Assembly: GCA_032871835.1 (NCBI GenBank)
Contig: CM065296.1
Location: forward strand, 114,896,146 to 114,960,145
Direction of reading: 5' to 3'
Source of the DNA: Dipteronia dyeriana
Taxonomy: Eukaryota; Streptophyta; Magnoliopsida; Sapindales; Sapindaceae
Length of the DNA stretch: 64,000 nt
Under the pieces are notes generated by a model. The model did not search any database and was not told where the DNA came from. It saw nothing but the letters and a program-made list of their open reading frames with translations. Position 1 is the first letter of the stretch. The number at the start of each line of letters is the position of its first letter. The position numbers and the translations under genes are program-made. Positions 36,457-47,927 of this stretch are shown piece by piece.

Positions 36457-37549
36457 TATCTGAATAAAAATATGAACACTATAGTAGTTAATAGTCAAAT
36501 TAAAAATCAATATTTACTAACAGTAATCTTAATTTACTAACAATAATTACTATAACTAATACGACACTTACAATAATTAATTTACTTAAAAAACAAATTA
36601 AATAAACAAAAAAATCATAATCTACTAACAAAAAAATTTAAATTCACTAGTTCACTACTACAAATAAAATTGATAAATTTACTAACATAATATACTAACA
36701 TAAAATTGATGATTTGAACCACTACTCTTAAATTTACTAACATAATCTACAAATGAAAATTTTTAATTTATGAAAAAAACAATATCAAACGTAATTACTA
36801 CACTTAACATTCATCATTTACTTATTACAAAAATTAATTTCAGTAATACAAATTACCTTTCTAAATTTATTAATAACAAATATTAAAATTACTACTAAAC
36901 TTAAAAATCTTAATAAACTAAACAAATAATATTAACATTAAAACCCAAAAATTGATAAACTAACTAACTAAATAGATAATGTTTTCATTAAGTAACTCAA
37001 ATCTAAACATAAACATATAAATTTACTATGAGAATATGTTAGACCAAAAGTAATAACAAAATTGTACTTTTAAAATTTGGTGTGTTGGTGGAAAATGTAG
37101 AAAATTTTGTAGAGAGAGTAATAACCAAATTGAATGAAAAAGTTTAGAGAATTGGAGAATATATTAGAGATTGGGATTTGAGAGAATGAGAGATTGAAAG
37201 AATGATAGAGAGAGTTAATGGAAAATGAAATGGATGGAAGTATTTATAGAAAAATTTGATTTGTGGGTCAAAATGTAATTTAAAAGATTTTAGGGGGGGT
37301 TTTGTAATTTTTTTTTCCTCCAACGGCTGGAATTTTGAAAAATAAAAATAAAAAAATTTAACCGAACGGACCGGTAGACCGGTCCAACAGGCCGGTCCGA
37401 CAGGCCTAGCACGCCGACTTACCGGGCCTCCTCCCAGCGGTCCCGCATGCTGCCTGACCCTCTTCCTTCACGGGCTGTTTCCAGCAAGACCTGTGAACTT
37501 CTTAGATCGGCCGGACCGGTCGACCCATTTTTACACCACTAGTTTATAT

Positions 37550-38577
37550 AACTGATGAGTTCAGACAGCTTAAATATTGGGATTCTCAAAGATACGATGA
37601 TGATATTTCACTCTATAATATCATACTAAATTGGAGGTATCCAACACTACAAATAAATAAATAATAGGAACCCTTTCATTTCAAGGGGAGAGACAACTTT
37701 ACTTTCCCAACTTTACTCTCCCACCTACTCACGCAAAGCAAAATGAGAATTTGTCAACTCTGATCCAAAAACATCCGATATGATAAATCTTTTCCTGTAC
37801 GAGACCATTCCACTAACGCCCACTCTACAAGACCGCCCACTCTACGAGACCGCCCACTATCACATATATTTTACGTATCATATTAAACTTATTCAATAAC
37901 GTAGTAATGGCCTCGTCTGATCTATATTATGTTTAGTTTAAGTTAATATATAGTTATTTGAACGATATCACTAATGATTCGACAATTTTATTTGTGTTGA
38001 TTTAGATTTTATTCGATCTAGATTTTATTCGGTTTAATTATTGATTTGAAATTAATTAATTTATTGATAAATTGTCTAACTCAAACCTCGAAAAATCTCT
38101 AACGAGACATTTTCCCTCTCGCTTCACTCTACCATTCATCTTTACAAAATCTTGGAATGCTCGTCCTACTATTTTTTACTCTGCCATAGTTAATGCCCAC
38201 CGACCTACAAAAAATCAAAGGTAGATTTTCGAGCACTACAACTTTCATGGTTTTAATTTCCAATCAAAAAATCTATTATTTCATACATTATTATATATTA
38301 TTATTTAATATATTTTCAGCCAAGTAAATATTGAAGGCTTACTATACTATTATAGGATACTCATTATGTTTTGATATAATTCTTTAAGTTTTACTTTAAA
38401 GTTTTTGTTAATTTAAGAAAAAATAATAATATTTGATTTTAGATGAGTTTCGATATATAAAAGGGCGATAAGTTACAATTTAATTTTTAAAATTAATATT
38501 TTTTTATGTCACTATCTTTAAGGCCGGAGGGTAATACCTTTTTTAACAACTTATTTTAAAATATTAATATATTTTTC
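37550..38577. other. Intergenic region
   Basis: AT-rich DNA with a short duplicated phrase CTACGAGACCGCCCACT near 37830-37858. No gene or bounded element is recognised. Confidence 0.45.
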
Positions 38578-39089
38578 TTAGACCATCTCCAATGTATATG
38601 CTATTGTCAATGTCAAATTTGACATAAAAAAGTGTAAAATGCTATATTTAGGATAACAATTTAGTATTGTGCTTCAATGGATAGTAATATTTAAAATGTT
38701 ATTTTTATTATTTTATTAATTAAAATTATAAAAATCAACAACTACCATTAATGTATTTATTATCTTTTTTTGGAATTGAATAAAAAAAAATAAAGACAAA
38801 AATAGAAAAATATTTAATTTATGAAGAATAGTTATATATGTAATAAATTTTGGTTGAAATAACATTAATGTGTATTAAATTTAAATTAATTTAAATATTT
38901 TAAAAAATAAATATTTATTGTGGTGCCAAATTTGACATATGTTATTTTTTTATATCAAATTTGGTACAAAGAATAACGTATGTAAAATTTGACATAACAT
39001 TTAGTAACGCATTGAAGGGAAGTTTTTATATAATATACTAAATTTTAGAATTGATACAATTATTTATCACAGCATTAGAGATGCTCTAA
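38578..39089. mobile_element. MITE with TTAGAxCATCTC ends
   Basis: Left end TTAGACCATCTCCAATG and right end, on the other strand, TTAGAGCATCTCTAATG form a 17-bp inverted repeat with two mismatches. The interior contains internal inverted pieces (CAAATTTGACAT and complements) and no coding frame. GAGCATCTCCAATG ends mark a common class of plant MITEs; no target duplication is clear. Confidence 0.65.
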
Positions 39090-39180
39090 CGTGACATTGA
39101 ATATCAAATTTTATGTTGGCCTTTCAAAGCTAAATTAAATGTGTACATATGGATTAAGGAGGGCAATCATGAATCACCAT

Positions 39181-42100
39181 ATCATAGTTAAAGGTGTAAA
39201 AATGGACTGGCCCGGCCAGTCCATTTCTGGAAACAGGTTGAGCCAGGCCGGGCAGGGCCGGCCTATTTCCAGAGAAGCAGGCCCGGCACGGCACGGCACG
39301 CCGGCCTGCCTCAGGCGGGCCGTGCCTGCGTGCCGTGCCAGGGCGGCCCTCCGGGCCCCTCTGGCGGGCCGGCCTGGCCAGGCCTAACGAGCCTGGTCCG
39401 GCGGGTTAGTTTTTTGGTCCAATTTTTTTTCCAAATTACGTTTTTTTGGATTTAGGGTATAGGGTTTAGGATTTATAGTTTATGGTTAAGGGTTTAGAAT
39501 TTCAAATGAATGAAGAGAACGAACAATTATTAGGTTTTGAAATGAATAAAGAGAACGAACAATTTTTTAATTATTTATTTATTTTTCACTTATGGAATTC
39601 AATAATATATATCTACATGATTACTTCATTAAAAACCTTACCAAGAAAAACCCAGTGAGATAAAAACTTGGTAAGGGAAAAAGAGTGCAACCGTTTTACA
39701 ACTTACAAGTAAATAATAAATACATATGTAAAAGTATAACCTAGTTCTGGCCCTGGCCACTACCTGAAGGGTCATCAATATATAGATTGTCGAAATTTAG
39801 ATTAAGTTCTTTATCTACAGTTAGATTTTGTAACATTTTTTTAGCATGCTCCCAATCCCGAAGGCATGTTAATACCTCCACCATCTCTAGAGACAAACAA
39901 CTTCTTCTTGGTTCAATTATGCGTCCACTGATACTGAAAGCTTGTTCTGAAGACACCGTTGACACTGGAATAACCAGTACGTCACGTGCTAAGTGTGACA
40001 GAACTGGATACCTGTACGTATAGGTCTTCCACCATAACAACAAATCAAACTCTTCCTTGTCTTCAACAACATCGAACTGTGCTTCAAGGTACCTAATAAG
40101 TTCGGTACAAGAAGATGGGCTAGATCTTTGCCCTGAAGAAGTACTTGCTGATTTGTCTTTTTTTCTTCGTTTCAGAAGGCTCCAACTTGTTTGCTTCGGG
40201 TCTGTCTCCGGTCGTATTGATTGGGGGATGTCAATGTTGCCAAACCTGGTCTCATAAATACGAAAAATCTAGAACAACTTGGTTCGAATGTCAGTAATTT
40301 GTTCTGAATAATCTATTGACAAATTAATACCAATAAACTAAAGCAAAACTTCTAAACCAGATAATTTAACCATTAGATCTATTATAGCACTTAAGGCATA
40401 AAGTAGGGGAATGTTAGCCCAATATTTTTTCAACTTTGTCTCCATGACAACAACTGCAGCGCCTAGATGTTCATCTTCTCTATAACTGTTTAACAGTTCA
40501 GACATTTTCACTATCTGATGGATTGCCTGGGAAGATATGGGGTAATATACCCCGGAAAGAGTTACAGTGGCATTGTAAAAAATCTTTAAAAATTGAACAA
40601 AAATCTTTGCCACATACCAATCGTCTGTGGAAAGTAATTTTGGACTAAGTTGTCCTGTTTCGGTCAATTTCATGTTATAAAAACATGTAATGGTTGTATC
40701 ATATTCCAAACAATTTTGCAACATTAAATAAGTAGAGTTCCACCTTACCGGCATATCAGTTTGGAATCGTCGGGGTTTGAGACCGTTTAATTTACAATGT
40801 CTCTTGAATTCACTGAATCTAGGATTAGAACTGCAAATCCAAGAAATGGCATCTCTGATGCGATCTATTTGGTCGCTTACCTGCTTTAAACCAGCATGTA
40901 CAATTAAATTTATAATATGACATGCACACTGTTGATGGAAGAAATAACCTTCATCTTCCGGGATATTTCTTGCAACAAACAATGCAATAGAGCTAGTATT
41001 TGCAGATGCATTATCAAATGTGATTGAAAGAATGCGATGCGTGATTTCATAAGTTTCTAAAACTTCCATTATGACATTAAAAATGTTTTCTGCGGTATGT
41101 GCAAAATCCATAGGACGAAAACCAAAAATTCTTTTCGTTATCCTCCAATCAGAATCTAAATAGTGTCCCATGGCACATAAATAGTCATGTTTGGAACATG
41201 CATTCCAAATATCAGAAGTTAATGCAACAGAGACACTTAAATGCTGTATTTCAGCAACTAAGTCATCCCTTTGGGTTTCAAACAATCGTATCAAATCATT
41301 TCTAGTGATGGTTCTAGAAACATATTCATATTGGAGGTTATATGCAGATGTGATTAATTCTGTATAAAATGGACTCACACCAATACTGATCGGTTGATCA
41401 GTTTGTGCAATGTATCGTGCCAAGCACTCTCTAGCGTGCATGGCGTCGAACTGCCACGTCGTAACGGACCCGTCTGGGTGCTGTTGAAGTTGTGTCTGGG
41501 TTGTAGTGTCTACCTGTCCATGTGCAGGCATACATTTGTCATATGCCGTCTCAAATGTCCGGTTCCCCCCGTACTTGTAGCATAATCCTTATGACAAAAC
41601 TTACATTTAGCTCTGAGGCCAGACGCCCCGTTTGGGAGTATCATTTGGACTATGTTGAAACATTGCCACACATCTGATGTTAATTTTCTAGGACGTGATG
41701 TTGGTGTAACGCCGGAACCAGAAGGTCCCGCTTGAGTATGGGTCGGTTCTGAAATATCAAATTCATCGTTGAGCATATTCAAACCGTCCGGAAAATAAGG
41801 CTGCTGGTTATGATCCATTATCTGAATAAAAATATGAGCACCATAGTAGTTAATAGTCAAATTAAAAATCAATATTTACTAACAGTAATCTTAATTTACT
41901 AACAATAATTACTATAACTAATACGATACTTACAATAATTTATTTACTTAAAAAACAAATTAAATAAACAAAAAAAATCATAATCTACTAACATAAAATT
42001 TTAAATTCACTAGTTCACTACTACAAATAAAATTGATAAATTTACTAACATAATATACTAATATAAAATTGATGATTTGAACCACTACTCTTAAATTTAC

Positions 42101-42956
42101 TATCATAATCTACAAATGAAAAATTTTAATTTATGAAAAAAAACAATATCAAACGTAATTACTACACTTAACATTCATCATTTACTTATTACAAAAATTA
42201 ATTTCAGTAATACAAATTAACTTTCTAAATTTATTAATAACAAATATTAAAATTATTACTAAACTTAAAAATCTTAATAAACTAAACAAATAATATTAAC
42301 ATTAAAGCCCAAAAATTGATAAACTAACTAACTAAATATATAATGTTTTCATTAAGTTACTCAAATCTAAACATAAACATATAAATTTACTATGAGAATA
42401 TGTTAGACCAAAAGTAATAATAAAATTGTACCTTTAAAATTTGGTGTGTTGGTGGAAAACGTAGAGAATTTTGTAGAGAGAGTAATAACCAAAATGAATG
42501 AAAAAGTTTAGAGAATTGGAGAATATATTAGAGATTGAGATTTGAGAGAATGAGATATTGAAAGAATGATAGAGAGAGTTAATGGAAAATGAAATGGATT
42601 GAAGTATTTATAGAAAAATTTGATTTGTGAGTCAAAATGTAATTTAAAAAATTGTAGGGGGGTTTTGGTAATTTTAATTTCCTCCAACGGCTAGAAATCA
42701 ATTCCAACCGTTGGAGGTTTTTTGAAAAAAAAAAAAAAAAAATTGGCCGAAGGACAGTCGGACCGGTCCACCGGGCCGGTCCGACAGGCCTGGCACGCCG
42801 GATTGGCGTGCCAGGCGGGCCGGCCTGCCGGGCCTCCTCCCAGAGGCCCTGCACGAGGCCCGTCGCGGCCTGGCCCTCTTCCTTCACGGGCCGTTCCAAG
42901 AACGGCCCGTGAACTCCCTGGGCCGGCCGGCCCATTTTTACACCACTAATCATAGT
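39181..42956 (-). mobile_element. hAT transposon copy 2 (element 39189-42948) with 8-bp target duplication
   Basis: Perfect duplications ATCATAGT flank it at 39181-39188 and 42949-42956. Ends read TAAAGGTGTAAAAATGG and, from the right, TAGTGGTGTAAAAATGG. The subterminal DNA is strikingly GC-rich (CCGG, GGCC, GCACGGCACGGCACG) against an AT-rich host. The interior is nearly identical to copy 1 but lacks the solo LTR. Length 3760 bp. Confidence 0.94.
39741..41818 (-). pseudogene. hAT (RICESLEEPER-type) transposase remnant in copy 2
   Basis: Starts at ATG 41818 (MDHNQQPYFPDGLNMLNDEF). The BED zinc finger is intact here: CKFCHKDYATSTGGTGHLRR then HMTNVC. The frame ends shortly after, at 41510, and the catalytic core continues in another frame from 41531 to 40338; its 397 residues differ from copy 1 at a single position (Val for Ala in GLKQVSDQ). 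The dimerisation region is at 40043-39741. The linker contains the same TAG stop (near 40269) and frame changes as copy 1. No intact product is possible. Confidence 0.9.
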
Positions 42957-43022
42957 CAAGATAGAGTCATGCAGGACCATACGCACATGCAATTAAAGCC
43001 ATATATGTTCCACACTGATATC

Positions 43023-43030
43023 TATAAATA
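43023..43030 (+). promoter_or_regulatory. TATA box of the CXE copy
   Basis: TATAAATA lies 100 bp upstream of the ATG at 43131 and only 75 bp downstream of the right end of hAT copy 2, so that element replaced or displaced whatever lay further upstream in the promoter. Confidence 0.55.
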
Positions 43031-43130
43031 CGAAACGAGAGGACGACATGCCCTGAAACACAATTCATCATCCTCTATTCCTCTCTAACAAATCTCAAAC
43101 GTCATACTTTTTTTTTTCTCCGATCTAATA

Positions 43131-44140
43131 ATGGAGTCTTCCAAACCAGAAATTGACTACGAATTCCTCCCGATGCTCCGTGTCTACAAAGACGGCCGTG
43201 TCGAAAGACTTATGGACACCGACTTTGTCCCTGCAGTATCCAACGACCCTATCACCGGAGTTTCATCAAAAGACATAACCATCGTTCAAGAACCCATCAA
43301 CAACATCAATATCTCTGCTCGTCTTTACCTTCCAAACTCACCGCCACCACCACAACCCAAAAGTTCCCTCTCTTGGTCTACTTTCACGGTGGCGGCTTCT
43401 TCATCTCTTCACCGTTCAATTCCAAGTACCACAACTATGTTAACGCCCTTGTCGCCGAAGCTAATGTCGTTGCTGTCTCAGTGAACTACAGGAAAGCTCC
43501 TGAGCATCCAATACCTGCAGCATATGAAGATTCCTGGGCTGCGCTTAAATGGGTTGCTTCTCATTCTAGCAATAATGGCGGCGGTGGTGGACCTGAGTCT
43601 TGGTTGAATCACCATGCAGATTTTGAGAGAGTGTTTTTAGCAGGAGACGGTGCTGGTGGAAACATTGCTCATAACATAGCAATGGTAGCTGGAAGTGGAG
43701 ACTCTGAGTTTGGTCTTAATGTGGAGATTTTAGGACTTGCATTGGTTCACCCGTATTTTTGGGGGTCGGATCCAATCGGGTCGGAGGCCTTGCATCCGGG
43801 TAGTACCGCAACAGGTCGTTTATGGCCGTCGATTTGTCCGTCGAATCCGGATAACGATGACCCACGGGTGAACCCGGTGGTGGCGGGTGGGCCAAGCTTG
43901 GTTGGACTCGGGTGTAAGAGGTCTTTGGTATGTGTGGCTGAGAATGATGTGTTGAAAGATAGAGGTTGGGTTTACTACAATGCATTCAGTAGGTGTGGAT
44001 GGATGGGTGTGGTGGAGATCTTTGAGACCGATGGCGAAAATCATGTGTTCCACTTGTATGATTTACAGTCTGAGAAAGCTAGGGATTTGATCGGACGGTT
44101 GGCAGCTTTCTTCAATAGGGACATGCCTCCCATACCCTGA
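43131..44140 (+). pseudogene. Plant carboxylesterase (CXE / HIDH-like), frameshifted, nucleophile lost
   Basis: Single-exon alpha/beta hydrolase of the CXE family, about 335 codons in total. The N-terminal part from ATG 43131 (EIDYEFLPMLRVYKDGRVER) is in one frame; the rest, from the oxyanion-hole motif VYFHGGGFFI on, is in another. One base is missing in the CCCAAAAG run near 43358-43363, and the first frame then ends at 43484. Downstream the family motifs are present: VSVNYRKAPEHPIPAAYED, a probable catalytic Asp in VAENDVLKDRG and a probable His in ENHVFHL. The nucleophile elbow reads AGDGAGGNIAHN: codon GGT at 43649-43651 stands where the family has Ser. Both changes point to loss of esterase activity. 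A sequencing error could explain the missing base but not the Gly. Confidence 0.85.
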
Positions 44141-44539
44141 TCCTCAACTGAGATACAATATAATTACAGGGTCATTTTTTGATCGGTACAGTTTTTTTTT
44201 CCCCCGAAAATATTACACTATCATGGTTTTTAAAAAGGAAGGACTTAAACCCTAAATATTATGGTATAAGTACGGAGGATTTCTCCGGATCAACCTTATA
44301 TCGTTCTGATTAGGACCGTGCTGAAAATAATAATAATTTAGGATTGTATTTTTGTAATCTTGAAATACTAGACAACTATTGTATATTATATATCATGATT
44401 CTAATATTAGACTCAAGCTTGTTATCACAAGCTTTATATTTTCCTAATTTGAATGTGAACCACATGACAATTATTGATCATTAAATACTTGTTTTCAATA
44501 TTTCATATTTAATGGAAACAGATGACAATGAGAAATTTA
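44141..44539. other. 3' flank of the CXE copy
   Basis: AT-rich DNA with no gene. It includes the probable old 3' untranslated region and ends where the dispersed repeat begins at about 44540. Confidence 0.5.
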
Positions 44540-44870
44540 GGGCCCGTCATGTAAACGTTTTTCAGTTGCTGTTTTTCGAAAATAAAAATGAAAATGAAAA
44601 CAGTGTTTTTGGTTTCAGTTTCGAATTTCGAAAAAGCGTATGGTATCATATACTGAAAACTGCATTTTGAAAATGAAAATGGAAAAAAACGCGTTTGGTA
44701 GATTAACTGAAAACTATCAAAAATTGATTACATAATTAACCAATATAATTTTTGTATTGTAATTTTTAAATTAAACAAAAGTAACAAATAAAAAATTAAT
44801 TCCAAAAAACATATCAAAAAATGAATTAATCAAAACTAAACTCTTAAATTATAAATAAATAATTACAATA

Positions 44871-44923
<53 letters not shown>

Positions 44924-44925
<2 letters not shown>

Positions 44926-46058
44926 AACACCTTGTTGAATATACCCACATCCCAGAATCAGCCCAAATTACTGAAACAGCTCTTCCTCTGTTAAATCCTT
45001 ACACCATCTTTAAACGCAGCCGGTCACTTTCCAGGCGAGTTACAGCCCCGGTCCAACACCGCTCTCCTCCAATCAAAGAGTATGTCCAATCTACTGCCTT
45101 GGACAATTGTCTGATTCCTGCTTCGACCACTGAACAATATGTTGACCTCGAAATTGGCCAACCACTTATTGAACAATGGATCAGAGAAGGATACTCTCAC
45201 CTGCACATCGGAGCTATCAGAATAATCCTTACCTTGCATGGCAGGAAAGGATTACCAGTCACGGCCCAGATTGCTCTCCTCAACACGATTTACAAGCAGT
45301 ATGAACATGCAGTCATTGGCACGTGCCTCTCCACGTTACATGCAGGAAGCATCTCACTTACCTACTATCCGAACTTCAACATCCCTCTCAGAGATCTAAA
45401 TCTGCACAACTGTCTCAAAGTCCAACTGCAGATCATAGGAGCCCCTATGATGCCAAACTCCTATATGGCAACCCTCAATCATCAGATTGCCTACAGACTT
45501 CAAGATCATGCTCTTGATCTCCCCATCCCTGGACATTCTGGAGATACCATCTTCATCAAAGCTGAAAGAGAAGATGAGGTTCCTACTATCATCCAGATTC
45601 CCAAACAACTGCCCAAAGAGAAACTCACAGAGATCATGCCTCTGAACTGGATCACCAACTATGAGAAAGCGTTTCAAAATACCACGCCAGTTGTGGCAGC
45701 TGAAACCAAATTCACAAAATTGGCAGATGGTTCAATCCAAACTACATATGAGCAGATTGGCACTTTAGAAACAAGTACTCCGGTCACAGAAACACCAGCC
45801 AGTGCTCCTCCTGTTTTTCAAATCCTGACGATCCGACCCATCACAACTGAACAAGAAATCCCCATCCATCACTTTGAAGCTGATGGAGCCCCAGTCTACA
45901 CAGACAAAGTTAACGGGCATTTCATCTGGGACGTAGACCCAGACATGTGTGACGCAGACTGTGAATGCAGGTCTTGCTACAAGCAAGAAAAGACGTCCTG
46001 TAAACCTGCTATCTCTTACAGGAAACCTAAAGACCCTCCAGCTCTTGGATTGGTCTAA
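44924..46058 (+). pseudogene. Caulimovirid movement-protein domain (5' truncated)
   Basis: Open frame of about 378 codons beginning inside the TA repeat (the repetitive Tyr-Ile start is host DNA, not virus). A 30K-superfamily movement-protein core is visible between about 45150 and 45520: an EQWIREGYSHLHIGAIRI block, LHGRKGLPVTAQIALLN and LHAGSISLTYYPNFN. The true N-terminus is lost at the integration junction. The frame ends at 46058. In related viruses this domain opens a long polyprotein; coding continues in another frame from about 46082, so a frame change just before the stop is likely. Confidence 0.85.
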
Positions 46059-46081
46059 AGCCAATAAAAAACAAGCCCCTT

Positions 46082-47050
46082 CCCATTTATGATAGGGCAT
46101 TTCAAATCCTTAGAGAAGAAGGCTTACTCCGGGATCAACCAACTGTCCCGGCTCCGATCCCATGTTTCATGGCCTCTAGCTATGACAAAGACTTCCCTCC
46201 TTTGGATTCATCGTCAAATCCTGAAAGGAACCTGTTCTCCAGACCTTTCATCCAGTCAACAGAAGTCTTACCTGATGGATCTCACAAACAGCCTTCCCAG
46301 GTTGAGCAAGTCCTCAACTGGCACACCCGCAATGCAACAGTCCAAAACAGGGTGCTTCACTCCATTGACCAGAAAATGGACAAAGTCTCACACCAGGTCT
46401 CTCAACAGGACAATCAACTTCAGCATCTAGATTCCACATTAAGGAACATGTATACAGACCTACAGTCAAGAGTGTCCAGGTTAGATACTGATTTACATCA
46501 GTATATCAGCCAAGGGTACTTTGGCCCTGATTTTGATAACAAAGAAAGAGAGATCAGACGACTCAAAGATCAACTAGACCAAATAACTAGAGACCACTTT
46601 GTCAGCACAACCTACATTCCTAACCCTCATCCTTACTCCCCGTCCTTAGTTTTCCCAACACAGACACCGCCGCCTCCGTTAAGACCTCCTGACCACTCCC
46701 AGTTCTTCAGATCAACCGGAGACCTCTTCCGAAAATACCCACAGAAAAACCATCGACTAGTAAAGAAAGAAAAACCTCCCAGAAAAAGAAGACACATTCT
46801 TCCCACAGATACTCTCCACCGAATTACCAAAAGCAAGCCTTTTACACATCTTTCCACCAACATTATTCCTCAAATACCTCCTCAACAGAGACAGAAACCT
46901 CGGAACCTTCCTCCACCTCTTCTTGGGAAACTTATCACTCTGATCAAACACCGGACTCTTCAAACTATTCAGGCCCTGATGATCTCACTCAGGTTTTCCT
47001 AGCTACAAGAGCCGACCCTCAACCATCCACCATCCACCATCCACCCAAAC
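46082..47050 (+). pseudogene. Caulimovirid linker region with coiled coil
   Basis: From about 46082 the frame reads DRAFQILREEGLLRDQPTV and then ASSYDKDFPPLDSS, a block typical of the polyprotein region between movement and capsid proteins. A heptad-like stretch follows (about 46360-46600: QKMDKVSHQVSQQDNQL, REIRRLKDQLDQI), probably a coiled coil. After about 46690 the best reading moves to another frame with a Ser/Thr/Glu-rich segment (STETETSEPSSTSSWE) that runs to about 47045, where (CCATCCA)n slippage-prone DNA precedes the capsid frame. Function is inferred by position only. Confidence 0.65.
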
Positions 47051-47051
47051 C

Positions 47052-47927
47052 ATGGATACATCATCAGAATCTGAAACCACTGAAGTACCTCCTCCAGTAA
47101 CTGATGAACCGCCCGACCAAAGAAACCAAAGGGATACAGCACAAACACATACCCCTTCCCCGAAACCTACCAATGGTCCATGGTTCAACTTTGATGAGGT
47201 CGCTCCCAGACAATGGAGAAAAAGAATGTCTGAAATGAGCGCCTGGCTTGACCTCCAAATTGCAAAAGAAGGTGACAACGTAGAATCCATCCTGAGAGAA
47301 TTTGTCTCCAGATTCACCGGATCTCTCAAAGACTGGTACCAAGCACTCGGAGAATACAGGCAACTGCAATTAGTCAGATGCGGATCTGTTTCCATAGCAA
47401 CAGGAATAATCTTTAGAGAATTTCTCGGAGATGTTTCCCAGTTCTATAAACAGACCAGGCAGGAATTCTTCGAAATGACAGTGTGCTCTTTGAACAAAAA
47501 AGATATTGACTATCACTATAGACGCATGTCCTTCAGGTATCACGCCCTCGGTGGTGTCAATGATGAGACCCTAAGACAGGTGTATCTGAACTCGCTTCCA
47601 TCAGAACTCCAAGGAGAACTCCAAAGATTAATCGAGTTCTCGGGAAAAAGCCTCAGAGAAATCACCTTGGGAGAAATTCACATGTTCACCCACACTGCTC
47701 TAGAAAAGCTTTGTGCTACTCAACGGGTCTTCTCAAAGATGATTAAGGAAGGGAAAAAATACAGCAGACACTGTAAATTCCCTCCAAATTACCATCTGAA
47801 ATGCAACTCCGATGAACATTGCAACTGCAAGGCAAACATGCCCTACAGAAAAAGAACACACAAGACCCAAAACCCGAAGGGGTTTTCACGCTCCAGAAAT
47901 ATAAGTATTACAGAAAGAAGGCAATGA
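47052..47927 (+). pseudogene. Caulimovirid capsid-protein domain
   Basis: 291-codon open frame. After an acidic N-terminus comes a Gag-like capsid core: RQWRKRMSEMSAWLDLQI, FTGSLKDWYQALG, FREFLGDVSQFYKQ, RRMSFRYHALGGV and LNSLPSELQGELQRLI, then ITLGEIHMFTHTALEKL. Its last residues leave the ancestral frame near 47870; the zinc knuckle that should close the capsid region lies in the next frame. A frame change between the two is therefore inferred. Confidence 0.82.

Larger units (their letters stand above)
33303..37549 (-). mobile_element. hAT transposon copy 1 (element 33311-37541) with 8-bp target duplication
   Basis: Perfect 8-bp duplications GTTTATAT sit at 33303-33310 and 37542-37549. The ends form an inverted repeat: GAGTGGTGTAAAAATGG on the left and TAGTGGTGTAAAAATGG on the right, read inward. 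GC-rich subterminal DNA full of GGCC/CCGG motifs follows each end. The inner part encodes a broken BED/hAT transposase on the minus strand and carries a solo LTR at 35694-36261. The element is 4231 bp, and about 3.66 kb without the LTR. Confidence 0.93.

Noticed and set aside
44874..44923. Apparent N-terminus of alternating Tyr and Ile at the start of the viral frame
   Set aside because: It is translation of a TA microsatellite in the host DNA; the viral coding sequence begins after it and its own start is missing.
45024..47395. Minus-strand open frames opposite the viral coding region
   Set aside because: They mirror the plus-strand viral frames, which carry all recognisable motifs.
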